This document shows positions 47,744-57,111 of a stretch of DNA of 64,000 bases, in pieces. Location: NCBI RefSeq assembly GCF_030166655.1, contig NZ_CP126446.1, forward strand, positions 4,077,607 to 4,141,606, given 5' to 3'. Both the position numbers and the translations under genes were made by a program. The notes under the pieces were generated by a model. It worked only from the letters and a program-made list of their open reading frames with translations, searched no databases and was not told the DNA's origin. The stretch's first letter is position 1. Each line of letters begins with the position of its first letter. This stretch comes from Pontibacillus chungwhensis (GTDB taxonomy: Bacteria > Bacillota > Bacilli > Bacillales > BH030062).

Positions 47744-48844
47744 TTATACATTGAAGCGGAAATGAATAACATCTCCATCTTTAACTAAATATTCTTTGCC
47801 CTCTAAACGAACTTTACCATTTTCTTTAGCCACTGACATTTTACCAGCTTCCACAAGATCATTATATGCCACCGTTTCAGCACGGATAAACCCTCTTTCG
47901 AAGTCACTGTGAATAATCCCTGCTGCTTGAGGGGCTGTCATGCCTTCTTTAAAGGTCCAGGCGCGTACTTCTTGCTCACCTGCAGTGAAGTAAGTTGCTA
48001 ATCCCAGAAGATTATAGGCCGCTTTAATAAGCTGATCAAGTCCGGATTCAGCAATCCCTAAATCGTCTAAGAATTCTTCCTTTTCTTCTCCTTCAAGTTC
48101 AGCAATTTCAGATTCAATCTTGGCACAAACCACAATAACCTGAGCGTTTTCTTTTTCAGCAAACTCTCTTACAGCTTGTACATACTCATTCCCGCTAGGG
48201 TCTGCAATTTCATCTTCTCCAACATTTGCTACATATAAAACTGGCTTAGATGTTAACAAGTGAAGTCCTTTAACAATTTTCTGTTGGTCATCACTATAAT
48301 CTAGAGCTCTTGCTGGCACTTCTTCTTCCAGACCTTCTTTAATCTTCTCAAGAACCGCCTGTTCTGCAAGTGCTTCTTTATCTTTTTGACGTGCCATTTT
48401 AGCCACACGATCTAGTCGCTTATTAACCGTCTCTAGATCTGCTAAGATTAGCTCAAGGTTAATCGTTTCAATATCTGCAATTGGGTCCACTCCTCCAGAA
48501 ACGTGTGTAATATTATCATCCTGGAAACAGCGCACTACGTGACTGATTGCGTCTACCTGACGAATATGGGAAAGGAATTGGTTCCCTAATCCCTCACCTT
48601 TACTGGCTCCTTTTACAATCCCTGCAATATCTGTAAACTCAAATGCTGTAGGGACTGTTTTTTTAGGATTAACCAGTTCTGTTAGTTTCTCTAACCTTTC
48701 GTCTGGAACTTCAACAATCCCAACGTTTGGGTCAATCGTACAGAACGGGTAGTTCGCTGACTCTGCACCAGCTTGTGTAATTGCATTAAATAAAGTTGAT
48801 TTACCAACGTTAGGCAAACCTACAATTCCTGTTGTTAATGACAT
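47744..48844 (-). CDS. ychF: redox-regulated ribosome-associated ATPase YchF
   Basis: This 366-residue Obg-family P-loop protein has G1 GLPNVGKSTLFN, G3 DIAGIVKGA, a NVGEDE-type replacement of the canonical NKxD that favours ATP, and a C-terminal TGS domain ending VKDGDVIHFRFNV. It binds ribosomes; its exact role is unsettled. The position upstream of rpsF is conserved in Bacillales (yyaF/engD). Confidence 0.95.
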   Translation of the reverse strand: MSLTTGIVGLPNVGKSTLFNAITQAGAESANYPFCTIDPNVGIVEVPDERLEKLTELVNPKKTVPTAFEFTDIAGIVKGASKGEGLGNQFLSHIRQVDAISHVVRCFQDDNITHVSGGVDPIADIETINLELILADLETVNKRLDRVAKMARQKDKEALAEQAVLEKIKEGLEEEVPARALDYSDDQQKIVKGLHLLTSKPVLYVANVGEDEIADPSGNEYVQAVREFAEKENAQVIVVCAKIESEIAELEGEEKEEFLDDLGIAESGLDQLIKAAYNLLGLATYFTAGEQEVRAWTFKEGMTAPQAAGIIHSDFERGFIRAETVAYNDLVEAGKMSVAKENGKVRLEGKEYLVKDGDVIHFRFNV

Positions 48845-48939
48845 TAACTTTCCACTCCTTAAGGATTACCGTCCATATGAACGTCTGCAGTAACCCAATT
48901 ATATTGCTCGTCCATTTATATGACAAGTAAGCACATTAG

Positions 48940-48972
48940 AAAAACAAGGGGGAAGTTCACCCTTGTTTTTCT
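48940..48972 (-). terminator. intrinsic terminator after the DUF951 gene
   Basis: AAAAACAAGGG pairs with CCCTTGTTTTT around a 9-nt loop. It separates the MscS-DUF951 unit from ychF. Confidence 0.8.
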
Positions 48973-49102
48973 ATTTTTAACTCGATATTTTTCATTTTTT
49001 AAACAGCTAATCTGTATGATTTCTATATTTTCTAGTATACAACATAACATATACAAAGTTTAACGTGAAACAGATCAGAATAGCTCATGATTCATTCTTT
49101 GC

Positions 49103-49303
49103 TTATTCTTCTTCGTGTTTTTCAAGCACTTTCTTCATTTTACTCTCAAAGCGACGCCGCGGGATTAAAACACTATGCCCGCATCCTTCACACTTAATAC
49201 GGATATCTGCACCTAAACGAATGATTTTCCATCTGTTCTCACCACATGGGTGTGCCTTTTTCATTTGTACAATATCGTTTAAAGAGTATGATTGAACAGC
49301 CAT
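49103..49303 (-). CDS. DUF951 small protein
   Basis: This 66-residue protein contains QMKKAHPCG, ADIRIKCEGCG and VLIPRRRFE, typical of the DUF951 family found beside ychF/mscS in Bacillales. Three cysteines (HPCG and CEGCG) and a histidine could bind zinc. It lies 11 bp downstream of the mechanosensitive channel gene. Function is unknown. Confidence 0.85.
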   Translation of the reverse strand: MAVQSYSLNDIVQMKKAHPCGENRWKIIRLGADIRIKCEGCGHSVLIPRRRFESKMKKVLEKHEEE

Positions 49304-49314
49304 TTAAATCCTCC

Positions 49315-50205
49315 TTACGATGTTGTCTCCATGATTTCATGTTCCTCTTGCCTGCTGTACATCACTAAACGTGGGAACGGAATTTCAATACCTTGTTCAT
49401 CCAGTCTAGTTTTTAATTCTTTTCGAATGGCACGTGCGATCGCCCAATGTTCCATAGGTTCTGTTTCAGCTATTACCCTTAGCACAACATCAGATGAACC
49501 CAGGCTCTGCACTCCAAGAAGGTCTGGAGTTCCCTTCAGTTCCTGATAGCGTTGAGGCAATTCTTCCAATAGATTCTCAATGACTGTTTCAGCTCGCTTG
49601 ATGTCACCTTCATACGCAATACTGACATCCACTACGGCAATACTGTTATGAACAGAGTAATTCGTCACCTCAACGATACTTCCGTTAGGAATGATGTGTA
49701 ATTTACCAGTCCAATGCTTGATCTTTGTTGTCCTAAGGCCAATTTCTTCTACAAATCCTTCTGAACTAGACGTTTGAATATAATCGCCTACTGAAAATTG
49801 ATCTTCAAAGATAATGAAAAATCCTGTAATGATATCTTTCACTAGGTTTTGGGCACCAAAGCCGATGGCCAATCCTGCAATTCCAGCCCCAGCTAATAGC
49901 GTTCTAACATCAATACTAATCGTATCCAGAATCATAATGGCCGCAGTAAAATAAACCATATACGTGAGCGTATTCTCCAGTAATTTCACAAGAGTTAGTT
50001 CACGCCTTTGAGTAATCTTAAATGGACCTTTACGTCTTCTTTTAAAGATGTTCTGAATGACTTGCTTCCCAAACTTAATAATGAAGTAAGATAGTATCAA
50101 TATAACCAGTACATTGAGTACGCCCTTACCAAGCATGATCCACAATTCCGGGCCGGTAATATAGCTAATAGAACTCGTCCATTTATCTTGTAGCCAGTTC
50201 CACAA
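49315..50205 (-). CDS. small-conductance mechanosensitive channel, MscS family
   Basis: The protein has 296 residues. Three N-terminal transmembrane segments are visible (about 23-45, 75-97 and 100-125), the last being the Gly/Ala-rich pore helix (LLAGAGIAGLAIGFGAQNLVKD). The beta domain (FEDQFSVGDYI) and C-terminal alpha/beta domain follow. It would release solutes on hypo-osmotic shock. The start appears to be TTG 50205 with GGGGGAGGG about 11 nt upstream. The next gene (DUF951) follows closely. Confidence 0.92.
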   Translation of the reverse strand: MWNWLQDKWTSSISYITGPELWIMLGKGVLNVLVILILSYFIIKFGKQVIQNIFKRRRKGPFKITQRRELTLVKLLENTLTYMVYFTAAIMILDTISIDVRTLLAGAGIAGLAIGFGAQNLVKDIITGFFIIFEDQFSVGDYIQTSSSEGFVEEIGLRTTKIKHWTGKLHIIPNGSIVEVTNYSVHNSIAVVDVSIAYEGDIKRAETVIENLLEELPQRYQELKGTPDLLGVQSLGSSDVVLRVIAETEPMEHWAIARAIRKELKTRLDEQGIEIPFPRLVMYSRQEEHEIMETTS

Positions 50206-50261
50206 TGTGCTTTGATCCCTCCCCCTTAAAAACCTTCATAATATACTATTGTATCAGCTTT

Positions 50262-51281
50262 TTAATCAATTTTGTATCGATTTAAAAAGGGGTACAACAA
50301 AATAGCAGAGAGCACATAAAGGTTTAACAAACCATACAATGGATATAAATATTTTATCAACGTTGAGAAACCAATACTGGTAAGAGGAAGCATAAGGAAT
50401 AACGTGCATGCTGCCATAAACCAAAGCGGCCCTTTCAAACGATTTCTGAATCTCGTGATTAATCCTAGAACGCCTGATGCCGCTGTTGTAAAAATGGCAA
50501 TCCATAATAGAAAGGATATAAATAGGAACATCTCATAAGGGTAATGTTTAAGGATAGCAAACAAGGGAATTTCATAAAGTAAAATATCGTCTGCAATTTG
50601 AATGAGACTACTATTGTATATAAAGGAAATTAAACCAAGAACCAAACCGCTCCCAACACTTGCAATCCAAATTTCTCCCTTATTACGCACCTCACTACCT
50701 ACTGCACCTAACACTGCAATAAGAGGAAGAATATTGAGGGCAGTGAAAGGGAAAGCCGCTGGCCAGTTCCTTTGTTCACCAAGGTGAGAGAAGATTGATA
50801 GTTCTTGCTGAACAGTGAAGAGAATCAACACGTAAAGCAACCCCCCAATAAGCAAAGGCAGTATAAAACTATTCATGGATAAAATTCCTTTGATATCCCA
50901 GATAAATACAAGAATAAGAGGCACTACTATAGCGAAGATTCCTAACCAATAGGAGAAGTGAAAGGCCTGCCAAGTAGCACCACTTCCTGCCAACATAATA
51001 ACAGTAGTGGTAAAAAGGTAAAGAATGATCATCCCATCATACAGAAACGTTAAATGGTCTCCCACAATCGTGCGAAGAACAGGAAGGTAATGCTTCGACT
51101 TTTTTTCGAAACTAATCCTTAAGATTACGTAACAGGAAATAGTAAATAATATGGTGAATATCAGAATAGCCAGTCCGCTTTCATGACCAAAGAATTGCCA
51201 TAGCTCTCTTCCTGAAGCGTAACCTGCTCCAATCATGGTGCCAATGATCAAAAACATCCATTTAATACCAGATCGAATCAT
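50262..51281 (-). CDS. YyaD/YkvI-type membrane transporter
   Basis: This 339-residue protein has about ten hydrophobic segments and opens with GTMIGAGYASGRELWQFF, a motif of the YkvI/spore-germination-related branch of the APC superfamily. Position beside yyaC recalls B. subtilis YyaD. The transported substrate is unknown. ATG 51281 follows AGGAGG. It is divergent from yyaC, 89 bp away. Confidence 0.8.
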   Translation of the reverse strand: MIRSGIKWMFLIIGTMIGAGYASGRELWQFFGHESGLAILIFTILFTISCYVILRISFEKKSKHYLPVLRTIVGDHLTFLYDGMIILYLFTTTVIMLAGSGATWQAFHFSYWLGIFAIVVPLILVFIWDIKGILSMNSFILPLLIGGLLYVLILFTVQQELSIFSHLGEQRNWPAAFPFTALNILPLIAVLGAVGSEVRNKGEIWIASVGSGLVLGLISFIYNSSLIQIADDILLYEIPLFAILKHYPYEMFLFISFLLWIAIFTTAASGVLGLITRFRNRLKGPLWFMAACTLFLMLPLTSIGFSTLIKYLYPLYGLLNLYVLSAILLYPFLNRYKID

Positions 51282-51370
51282 ATTTTTCCTCCTACCTTCT
51301 TTCTTCGTCTATGTATAGAATTCGTGAAATCGCTGTATACTAATAACAATATGACTACGGAGGAAAAGCT

Positions 51371-52006
51371 ATGAATCTAAAGCAAAGACTTTTTTCTCAG
51401 AAAACAGAACATCGCTACCATTATGAAGATGAGCAATTAATGATTGGTCTAACTCAAACTCTAAAAGAGTGGGTACCAGCTAATCGTGATATTGTTGTTG
51501 TTTGCATTGGTACAGATCGTTCTACAGGTGACTCACTCGGCCCTTTGATTGGCACTCTCCTTGAAGAAGGAAAGCTACAGCACATCCATGTGTACGGTAC
51601 TCTAGATGAACCTGTTCATGCTGTTAACTTAAATGAGAAGCTTGAATTGATTCAAAAGCGTTACCATCATCCATACATTATCGGAATTGATGCATGCCTT
51701 GGTAAGTTATCCTCAGTAGGAAACGTAATACTAGGGCAAGGCCCCGTAAAACCAGGAGCCGCAGTAAAAAAACAACTCCCTGATGTAGGCGAAATCCACC
51801 TTACAGGTGTAGTGAACGTGAGTGGGTTCATGGAATATTTTGTTTTACAGAACACACGGTTAAATATTGTGATGCAAATGGCAAAGAGGATGGCGAAGGC
51901 AATTCAAAGTTTCGATCAGCAAATAGAACGAACACAGGTAACTAAGCACCTTCAATCTGATGCGCTTACTCCAAAAAGAAAGCGCTGGTTACCTATAAAG
52001 GAATAA
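51371..52006 (+). CDS. yyaC: sporulation-linked protein YyaC (GPR-like fold)
   Basis: The 211-residue DUF1256 protein resembles the germination protease GPR fold. Conserved segments are CIGTDRSTGDSLGPLIG, YGTLDEPVHAVNL, GIDACLGKLSSVG and GVVNVSGFMEYF. In B. subtilis it is expressed in sporulation; no firm activity is known. It is the only plus-strand gene between 30 kb and the origin. ATG 51371 follows GGAGGA. Confidence 0.92.
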   Translation: MNLKQRLFSQKTEHRYHYEDEQLMIGLTQTLKEWVPANRDIVVVCIGTDRSTGDSLGPLIGTLLEEGKLQHIHVYGTLDEPVHAVNLNEKLELIQKRYHHPYIIGIDACLGKLSSVGNVILGQGPVKPGAAVKKQLPDVGEIHLTGVVNVSGFMEYFVLQNTRLNIVMQMAKRMAKAIQSFDQQIERTQVTKHLQSDALTPKRKRWLPIKE

Positions 52007-52032
52007 TACTTCATGCTAGATTAAGTCTGAAT

Positions 52033-52077
52033 ACAAAGAAGGAGCCGAAACTTTACTCGTTTCGGCTCCTTCTTTGT
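52033..52077. terminator. bidirectional intrinsic terminator
   Basis: ACAAAGAAGGAGCCGAAA pairs with TTTCGGCTCCTTCTTTGT. It is shared by convergent yyaC and the DUF554 gene. Confidence 0.9.
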
Positions 52078-52090
52078 CACTGAAGTACTT

Positions 52091-52798
52091 TCATATCCCT
52101 ATTTGTAACCAACCATACAGAATGAACCCTATAAACAACAGGCTTGGTAATAAGTTAGCAACGCGTATTTTGGTTATATGTAAAATGTTAAGTCCAATGG
52201 CTACAATGAGAATTCCACCGGTGGCTGTCATTTCTACAATAAATAGATCCATGAAAGATTGGGGAATCCACTTATGAATTTGGGTAGCGAGTAACGTAAT
52301 TCCTCCTTCATATAATAAAACCGGAATAACCGATAGCATAACGCCCCATCCTAAAGTTGTCGTTAGAACTAAAGCAACAAAGGCATCAATAATAGCTTTA
52401 GTCACTAAGACATCATGGTCACCTCGAATCCCACTATCAAGAGCACCCACAACAGCCATTGCACCAATCACAAATATTAAAGAAGCTGTTATAAATCCCT
52501 CTGAAACTGTGGAGTGTCCACCTTTACTAAATTTAGATTCTAGTACAGAACCAAGTTTCTCAAAACGCTCCTCTAGCTGTAGCCATTCCCCTGCAAAAGC
52601 TCCAAACAATAAACTAAGAAGCATAACAATAATTTGATCCGTCTCAATAGCCATTCGTAGACCAATTAAGGTGACAGCTAACCCAATCCCATTCATCGTT
52701 GTTTCTTTTGTTTTTTCTGGAATTCTATTAAAAAAGAGACCTACTAAGCTTCCAATAGCGATCCCTACCCCATTTACGAGCGTACCAAATAAAATCAT
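52091..52798 (-). CDS. DUF554 membrane protein
   Basis: This 235-residue protein has about seven hydrophobic segments and starts MILFGTLVNGVGIAIGSLVG, typical of DUF554. Other family segments are LGVAVT-like IGLAVTLIGLRMA and GALDSGIRGDHDVL. It may be a transporter; no role is proven. ATG 52798 is 8 nt after GGGGG. A longer in-frame start at 52837 would run through a parS site and is rejected. Confidence 0.8.
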   Translation of the reverse strand: MILFGTLVNGVGIAIGSLVGLFFNRIPEKTKETTMNGIGLAVTLIGLRMAIETDQIIVMLLSLLFGAFAGEWLQLEERFEKLGSVLESKFSKGGHSTVSEGFITASLIFVIGAMAVVGALDSGIRGDHDVLVTKAIIDAFVALVLTTTLGWGVMLSVIPVLLYEGGITLLATQIHKWIPQSFMDLFIVEMTATGGILIVAIGLNILHITKIRVANLLPSLLFIGFILYGWLQIGI

Positions 52799-52820
52799 AT
52801 TTCGTTCCCCCAGCTTACTA

Positions 52821-52836
52821 TGTTTCATGTGAAACA
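52821..52836. promoter_or_regulatory. parS site 1
   Basis: TGTTTCATGTGAAACA differs by one base from the parS consensus TGTTTCACGTGAAACA. It lies just upstream of the DUF554 gene, downstream of spo0J. Confidence 0.85.
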
Positions 52837-52854
52837 TGTCGAATGAAATTAGAC

Positions 52855-52893
52855 GAAGAAAAAACCTGATGCTTGGGTCACAAACATCAGGGC
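52855..52893 (-). terminator. intrinsic terminator of soj-spo0J
   Basis: On the minus strand CCTGATG pairs with CATCAGG, followed by TTTTTTC, 8 bp beyond the spo0J stop. Confidence 0.75.
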
Positions 52894-52900
52894 CGCTTCT

Positions 52901-53743
52901 TTAATCTTCAAAGTAGTGTAAAATACGGTCAAGATCATCTTCTGAGAAAAACTCGATTTCTATTTTTCCTTTTCGTTTTCCTTTTTGAATCGTAACCCCT
53001 GTTCCTAAGCGTTCTTGTAGAAGGGATTCCCTCTCCTGAATGAAGACATCTTTTTTTACTTTTTTCTTTTTCTTCTTTTGCATGTTCTTCTCATTTAACT
53101 GGATGATATACTGTTCAACTTGCCGTACATTTAATCCTTCTTTTCGGATCTTTTCAACGAGGGGAAGAAGCTGATTTTTATCCTTTAATCCCAGCAATGC
53201 CCTTCCTTGCCCCATTGAGAGTTCTCCGTTATTTATAAGCTCTCCTACAGGTTCAGGTAATGATAATAGGCGAACTAAGTTTGCAATATGTGGACGACTT
53301 TTTCCAAGACGCTTTGCTAACTGTTCCTGTGTTAAGTCGAGCTCTTGCATTAAGTTAGAATAGGCTTGCGCTTCCTCAATAGGAGTGAGGTCTTCACGCT
53401 GAAGATTCTCAAGCAACGCTAGTTCCATCATATGTTGTTCAGATAGGTCACGTATGACAACGGGAACAGTTGTTAGTCCTGCCTCTTTAGCAGCCCTAAA
53501 TCTTCTTTCACCTACTACAATGTCATACCCTTTTATACTTTTACGTACAATGATAGGTTGAAGAATGCCATATTGGAGAATAGATTCCTTTAATTCTTCA
53601 ATAGCTTTTGGATCAAAGACTTTTCGAGGTTGATAAGGATTCGGGCGACATTCCCTTACAGAAATCTCTTGAACCTTTTCCTCTTCTGTTGCTTCCATGT
53701 CAGGAAAGAAAGAACCTAAGCCTTTACCCAACCCTCTGGCCAT
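52901..53743 (-). CDS. spo0J: chromosome partition protein ParB/Spo0J
   Basis: The protein has 280 residues. The N-terminal ParA-activating segment MARGLGKGLGSFFPD is followed by the CTPase/clamp domain (VRECRPNPYQPRKVFD, GERRFRAAKEAG, ENLQREDLTPIEEA), a parS-binding helix-turn-helix (LTQEQLAKRLGKSRPHIANL) and a C-terminal dimerisation domain. A lysine run (about 213-226) links the last two. It clamps on parS and loads SMC. Its start overlaps the soj end by 20 nt. Confidence 0.97.
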   Translation of the reverse strand: MARGLGKGLGSFFPDMEATEEEKVQEISVRECRPNPYQPRKVFDPKAIEELKESILQYGILQPIIVRKSIKGYDIVVGERRFRAAKEAGLTTVPVVIRDLSEQHMMELALLENLQREDLTPIEEAQAYSNLMQELDLTQEQLAKRLGKSRPHIANLVRLLSLPEPVGELINNGELSMGQGRALLGLKDKNQLLPLVEKIRKEGLNVRQVEQYIIQLNEKNMQKKKKKKVKKDVFIQERESLLQERLGTGVTIQKGKRKGKIEIEFFSEDDLDRILHYFED

Positions 53744-54497
53744 TCGTCATCACTTCCTTTGCTAATTCTAAGTAAACTTCAGCGCCACGTGACTTTGGAT
53801 CATAAAGAATGATGGGTTTTCCGTGACTTGGAGCTTCACCTAAACGAACGTTACGAGGTATAACCGATCCATAGACCTTATCTTGGAAGTATTTCTTTAC
53901 TTCCTCAATTACTTGTATTCCTAAATTGGTACGAGCATCTAGCATTGTAAGTAATACGCCTTCAATCATAAGCTGTTTGTTCAAATGTTTCTGCACGAGG
54001 CGTACCGTGTTTAACAACTGACTTAACCCCTCTAACGCATAATACTCACATTGCACCGGTATTAAGACAGCATCGGAAGCCGTTAATGCATTAATTGTAA
54101 GCAAACCTAAGGACGGGGGACAGTCAATAATGACATAATCATATTCATCCTTAACCGAATCAATTGCTTTCTTTAAGCGAACTTCCCGTGAAATCGTTGG
54201 AACAAGCTCAATTTCTGCACCTGCTAACTGGATCGTTGCAGGAATTGCATCTAAATTCTCCACCATCGTAGGAACCTTCACATATTTTGCTTCTAAGTCC
54301 TCGACCAACACATTGTATACACACTGATCCATATCAGCTTTCTCAATACCAACTCCACTTGTCGCATTTCCCTGTGGATCAATATCGACAAGCAATACCT
54401 TGTGATTTAAATAGGCCAAACAAGCACTTAGATTTACAGCAGTCGTGGTCTTTCCTACCCCACCTTTTTGATTGGCAACGGCGATTACTTTACCCAT
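53724..54497 (-). CDS. soj: chromosome partition ATPase ParA/Soj
   Basis: This 257-residue Walker-type ATPase has the deviant Walker A KGGVGKTTTAVNL, Walker A' VDIDPQGNATSG and Walker B VIIDCPPSLG. It regulates DnaA at the origin and acts with Spo0J in segregation. I chose ATG 54497 (MGKVIAVANQKGG, AGGTGA upstream); the frame extends 45 codons further upstream, but this extension has no family counterpart. Confidence 0.97.
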   Translation of the reverse strand: MGKVIAVANQKGGVGKTTTAVNLSACLAYLNHKVLLVDIDPQGNATSGVGIEKADMDQCVYNVLVEDLEAKYVKVPTMVENLDAIPATIQLAGAEIELVPTISREVRLKKAIDSVKDEYDYVIIDCPPSLGLLTINALTASDAVLIPVQCEYYALEGLSQLLNTVRLVQKHLNKQLMIEGVLLTMLDARTNLGIQVIEEVKKYFQDKVYGSVIPRNVRLGEAPSHGKPIILYDPKSRGAEVYLELAKEVMTNGQRVG

Positions 54498-54631
54498 GAT
54501 GTCACCTACCTCTAATCTGTCAAATCTTCCAATTTTTATTTTATCATTTTTTGAATGCACAAGAAGCAATAATTCAGATAAATCGTGAAAAATAAAAGCC
54601 TTCTCTTTGAAAAGCTCTTTATTTCTTAACA

Positions 54632-54647
54632 TGTTTCATGTGAAAAA
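54632..54647. promoter_or_regulatory. parS-like site 2
   Basis: TGTTTCATGTGAAAAA differs from the parS consensus at two positions and lies between noc and soj. Affinity may be lower than that of the other two sites. Confidence 0.5.
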
Positions 54648-54682
54648 AATACCCACCTTATGCAGGACACAAAAGATGGGGA
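54642..54682 (-). terminator. intrinsic terminator of noc
   Basis: On the minus strand CCCCATCTT pairs imperfectly with AAGGTGGG, followed by TATTTTTTT. The T-run touches the parS-like site. Confidence 0.65.
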
Positions 54683-54691
54683 GTTAGAGCA

Positions 54692-55567
54692 TCATGATTG
54701 TTTTTTAGGAATTTTAATTGTGATCTGGTAATAGTCATCATAGTCTTCTTCATCCGTTTCAAGGTCAATACCTGTATCAGATACCATCGTTAGCGATTGC
54801 TTGATCGTGTTCATCGCAATACGCATATCTTTACTGATTCCTTTTAATCGTGGCTTACGCTTTTGGGGTTTACTTTCCCCTTCACGCAATTTCGCTATTT
54901 TCTCTTCTGTTTGCTTTACATTAAGAGACTTTTCTATGATCTCTTGCAGTAACTGTTCTTGCTTCTCCGGATCTTTAAGCGCGATTAATGCCCGGGCATG
55001 TCGTTCGGTTATTTTCTTATCCAGAATAGCCTGTTGCACCACATCGGGCAGCTTTAATAATCGCAGTTTATTGGCAACGGTTGATTGGCTTTTCCCTAGT
55101 CGTTGCGCTAAAGCTTCCTGTGTAAGGTTATGAATTTCTAATAGTTTCGCATACGCCATTGCTTCTTCAATAACCGTTAGTTCTTCACGTTGTAAGTTCT
55201 CAATTAGAGCAACGGATGCCGTTTGGGCTTCATCCATTTCTCGAATAATAGCCGAAACATTTTCCCATCCTAAATGTTGTACAGCTCGCCAACGACGCTC
55301 TCCTGCAATTAATTCATAACCAGCATCTTCATCTTCCATTTTGCGAACCACAATAGGCTGAATCATCCCGTGTGTCTGAATGGTCTGAGCCAATTCTTCA
55401 ATCTTCTCATGGTTAAAAATTGTACGAGGCTGATAGCGATTCGGCTGAATATTCTTCACCGGTAATTGAATGACTTCATCAGGATGATAGTCTTGTCGCT
55501 CTTGTTCTTTCTCTTCCGCTTCGGACTTATCCCCTATTCCAAATAAGCGGCTGAATGGGTGTTTCAT
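54692..55567 (-). CDS. noc: nucleoid occlusion protein
   Basis: This 291-residue ParB paralogue inhibits division over the nucleoid. The N-terminus [14 protein letters not shown] is the amphipathic membrane-targeting helix of Noc. The ParB-like domain contains [27 protein letters not shown] and [14 protein letters not shown], then the [23 protein letters not shown]. It lies between soj and rsmG as in B. subtilis. ATG 55567 is used. Confidence 0.96.
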   Translation of the reverse strand: MKHPFSRLFGIGDKSEAEEKEQERQDYHPDEVIQLPVKNIQPNRYQPRTIFNHEKIEELAQTIQTHGMIQPIVVRKMEDEDAGYELIAGERRWRAVQHLGWENVSAIIREMDEAQTASVALIENLQREELTVIEEAMAYAKLLEIHNLTQEALAQRLGKSQSTVANKLRLLKLPDVVQQAILDKKITERHARALIALKDPEKQEQLLQEIIEKSLNVKQTEEKIAKLREGESKPQKRKPRLKGISKDMRIAMNTIKQSLTMVSDTGIDLETDEEDYDDYYQITIKIPKKQS

Positions 55568-55632
55568 CCTTTGACACCACCTTTTCTACTTTCACCCTTT
55601 TTAGGGTACCCTTCGTGTTATCATCTAAGGAA

Positions 55633-55648
55633 TGTTTCACGTGAAACA
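55633..55648. promoter_or_regulatory. parS site 3 (perfect)
   Basis: TGTTTCACGTGAAACA is identical to the B. subtilis parS consensus. It lies 66 bp upstream of noc. Confidence 0.95.
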
Positions 55649-55750
55649 GTAAAAGAAACCATTATAGAAAACATCTCTTCACATGAGAGATGCGAGGATC
55701 CAAGTATGCTTTTCTTTTATTACTTAAAGAAAAGTTGAAAGTGCAAAAAA

Positions 55751-55846
55751 GCGCTGCAGCGGAGAGCTGCCGCGCATATAACGTCCACTTTGCGATTGTA
55801 TAGAAGCAGTCTTCTTCTATTATCGTTTAATTCTACCTATATTTTA
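55751..55846 (-). ncRNA. candidate small RNA or noc leader attenuator
   Basis: On the minus strand a TAAAAT -10-like hexamer (55841-55846) precedes about 80 nt that fold as ATAGAAG/CTTCTAT and then as a strong hairpin GCGC-G-GCAGC/GCTGC-A-GCGC (55751-55775). A TTTTTT run follows, so this is a proper intrinsic terminator. It ends about 184 bp before noc, where no gene stop is present. The -35 is poor. The remaining 55850-56320 stretch holds no ORF I trust; it contains one TTATCAACA DnaA-like box near 56093. Confidence 0.35.
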
Positions 55847-56321
55847 GCATACAATCTATAAAATGAGCAGGGAGAGCTAGAAAATCTTTTCAAATATTCT
55901 TGGCTAAACGACAATTCTACAACACTTCTTTCATTCAATATGTATATATTCTCCATGTGTAGACACAATTCCTTCTCCCTCATTCACCCTCCTACACAAT
56001 TCGATGATCACATCTGTTTTCGTAGGTCGTTTCCGCTGAATCATTTTGTTTCTCTTCCATTACTACTTAAAAGCCCTATATTTCCTACCAGTTATCAACA
56101 GAATATTCGTTTTCGTTAACTTCTGATAGACTAACAGAATTGTGCTTCCCTCACAAACTTGGGTCTAAATGTATTGTCTCGTTTAAGCTATTTCAAGGAT
56201 AATTGGTGTTTGTAAACGGACCGTAGTGAACCCTTTCTAATAGCCTGTTTCCGCCCCCCTTACCTCAAGTCAAAAGTAAGGGAAACACACTCTAAAGCAT
56301 GACTTGTTCAACTATCCTACA

Positions 56322-56363
56322 AAAAAAGCATGCGGGCTCCGTTAAGGAGAACCACATGCTTTT
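56322..56363 (-). terminator. intrinsic terminator of the rsmG operon
   Basis: AAAAGCATG pairs with CATGCTTTT, with a nested CTCC/GGAG stem in the loop and a T-run on the minus strand. It lies 11 bp beyond rsmG. Confidence 0.8.
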
Positions 56364-56373
56364 GCTAAAGCTA

Positions 56374-57093
56374 TTATTGTGTTAGCGGACTCTTATTCGG
56401 AAGCCCTGCCTTACGAGGATATTTCTTAGGTGTTTTGCGTCGTTTATGATAGATTCCAATATTCCGTTCACTATCCTCTTCAGGTAACTGAAATGTATAA
56501 TGCTTCTCTAGTTCAGCTCCAAGGAGATTTGTCGCAAAGGCAGCATCCTCAAGCTCTTCTTTAAAAGAGGCACCTTTCATCGCTACAAATTTGCCACCCA
56601 CTTTCGTAAGGGGAAGGCATAATTCGCTTAAGACAGATAGTCTTGCTACAGCTCTCGCTGTTACCATATCATACTGCTCTCGGAACTGTTGATTCTTACC
56701 GAAGTTTTCAGCCCGATCATGATAGAATGCTACATCGTCCAGTTCTAATGTAGTAGCTAGATGATTGAGAAAGGTAATTCGCTTTTTTAACGAGTCAACG
56801 ATTGTCACTTTTAGCTGTGGAAACACGATTTTTAATGGAAGGCTAGGGAATCCTGCCCCAGCCCCTACATCACAAATCGATAATGGTTCGTTAAAGTCTA
56901 AATAAAAGGCTGCCGTCAATGAATCATAGAAGTGTTTTAAATAAACACCCTCTTCATCTGTAATAGCCGTTAAATTCATTTTTTCATTCCACTCTACTAA
57001 GGCTTCAAAGTAATCATGGAATTGCTTCTCTTGTTTCTCACTCAGCTCAATTCCTTGATCTTGTAAAGCTTGAAGAAAGGTTTGTTTGTTCAT
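56374..57093 (-). CDS. rsmG: 16S rRNA (guanine527-N7)-methyltransferase
   Basis: The 239-residue RsmG (GidB) has SAM motif [17 protein letters not shown] and the [11 protein letters not shown] segment. It modifies G527 in the decoding region; loss gives low-level streptomycin resistance in B. subtilis. The C-terminus is basic ([15 protein letters not shown]). It lies 18 bp downstream of mnmG. Confidence 0.97.
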   Translation of the reverse strand: MNKQTFLQALQDQGIELSEKQEKQFHDYFEALVEWNEKMNLTAITDEEGVYLKHFYDSLTAAFYLDFNEPLSICDVGAGAGFPSLPLKIVFPQLKVTIVDSLKKRITFLNHLATTLELDDVAFYHDRAENFGKNQQFREQYDMVTARAVARLSVLSELCLPLTKVGGKFVAMKGASFKEELEDAAFATNLLGAELEKHYTFQLPEEDSERNIGIYHKRRKTPKKYPRKAGLPNKSPLTQ

Positions 57094-57111
57094 GACACCG
57101 GTCCTTTCTGC

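Noticed and set aside
49065..49295. Plus-strand ORF opposite the DUF951 gene
   Set aside because: It is antisense to a conserved small gene and has no ribosome binding site.
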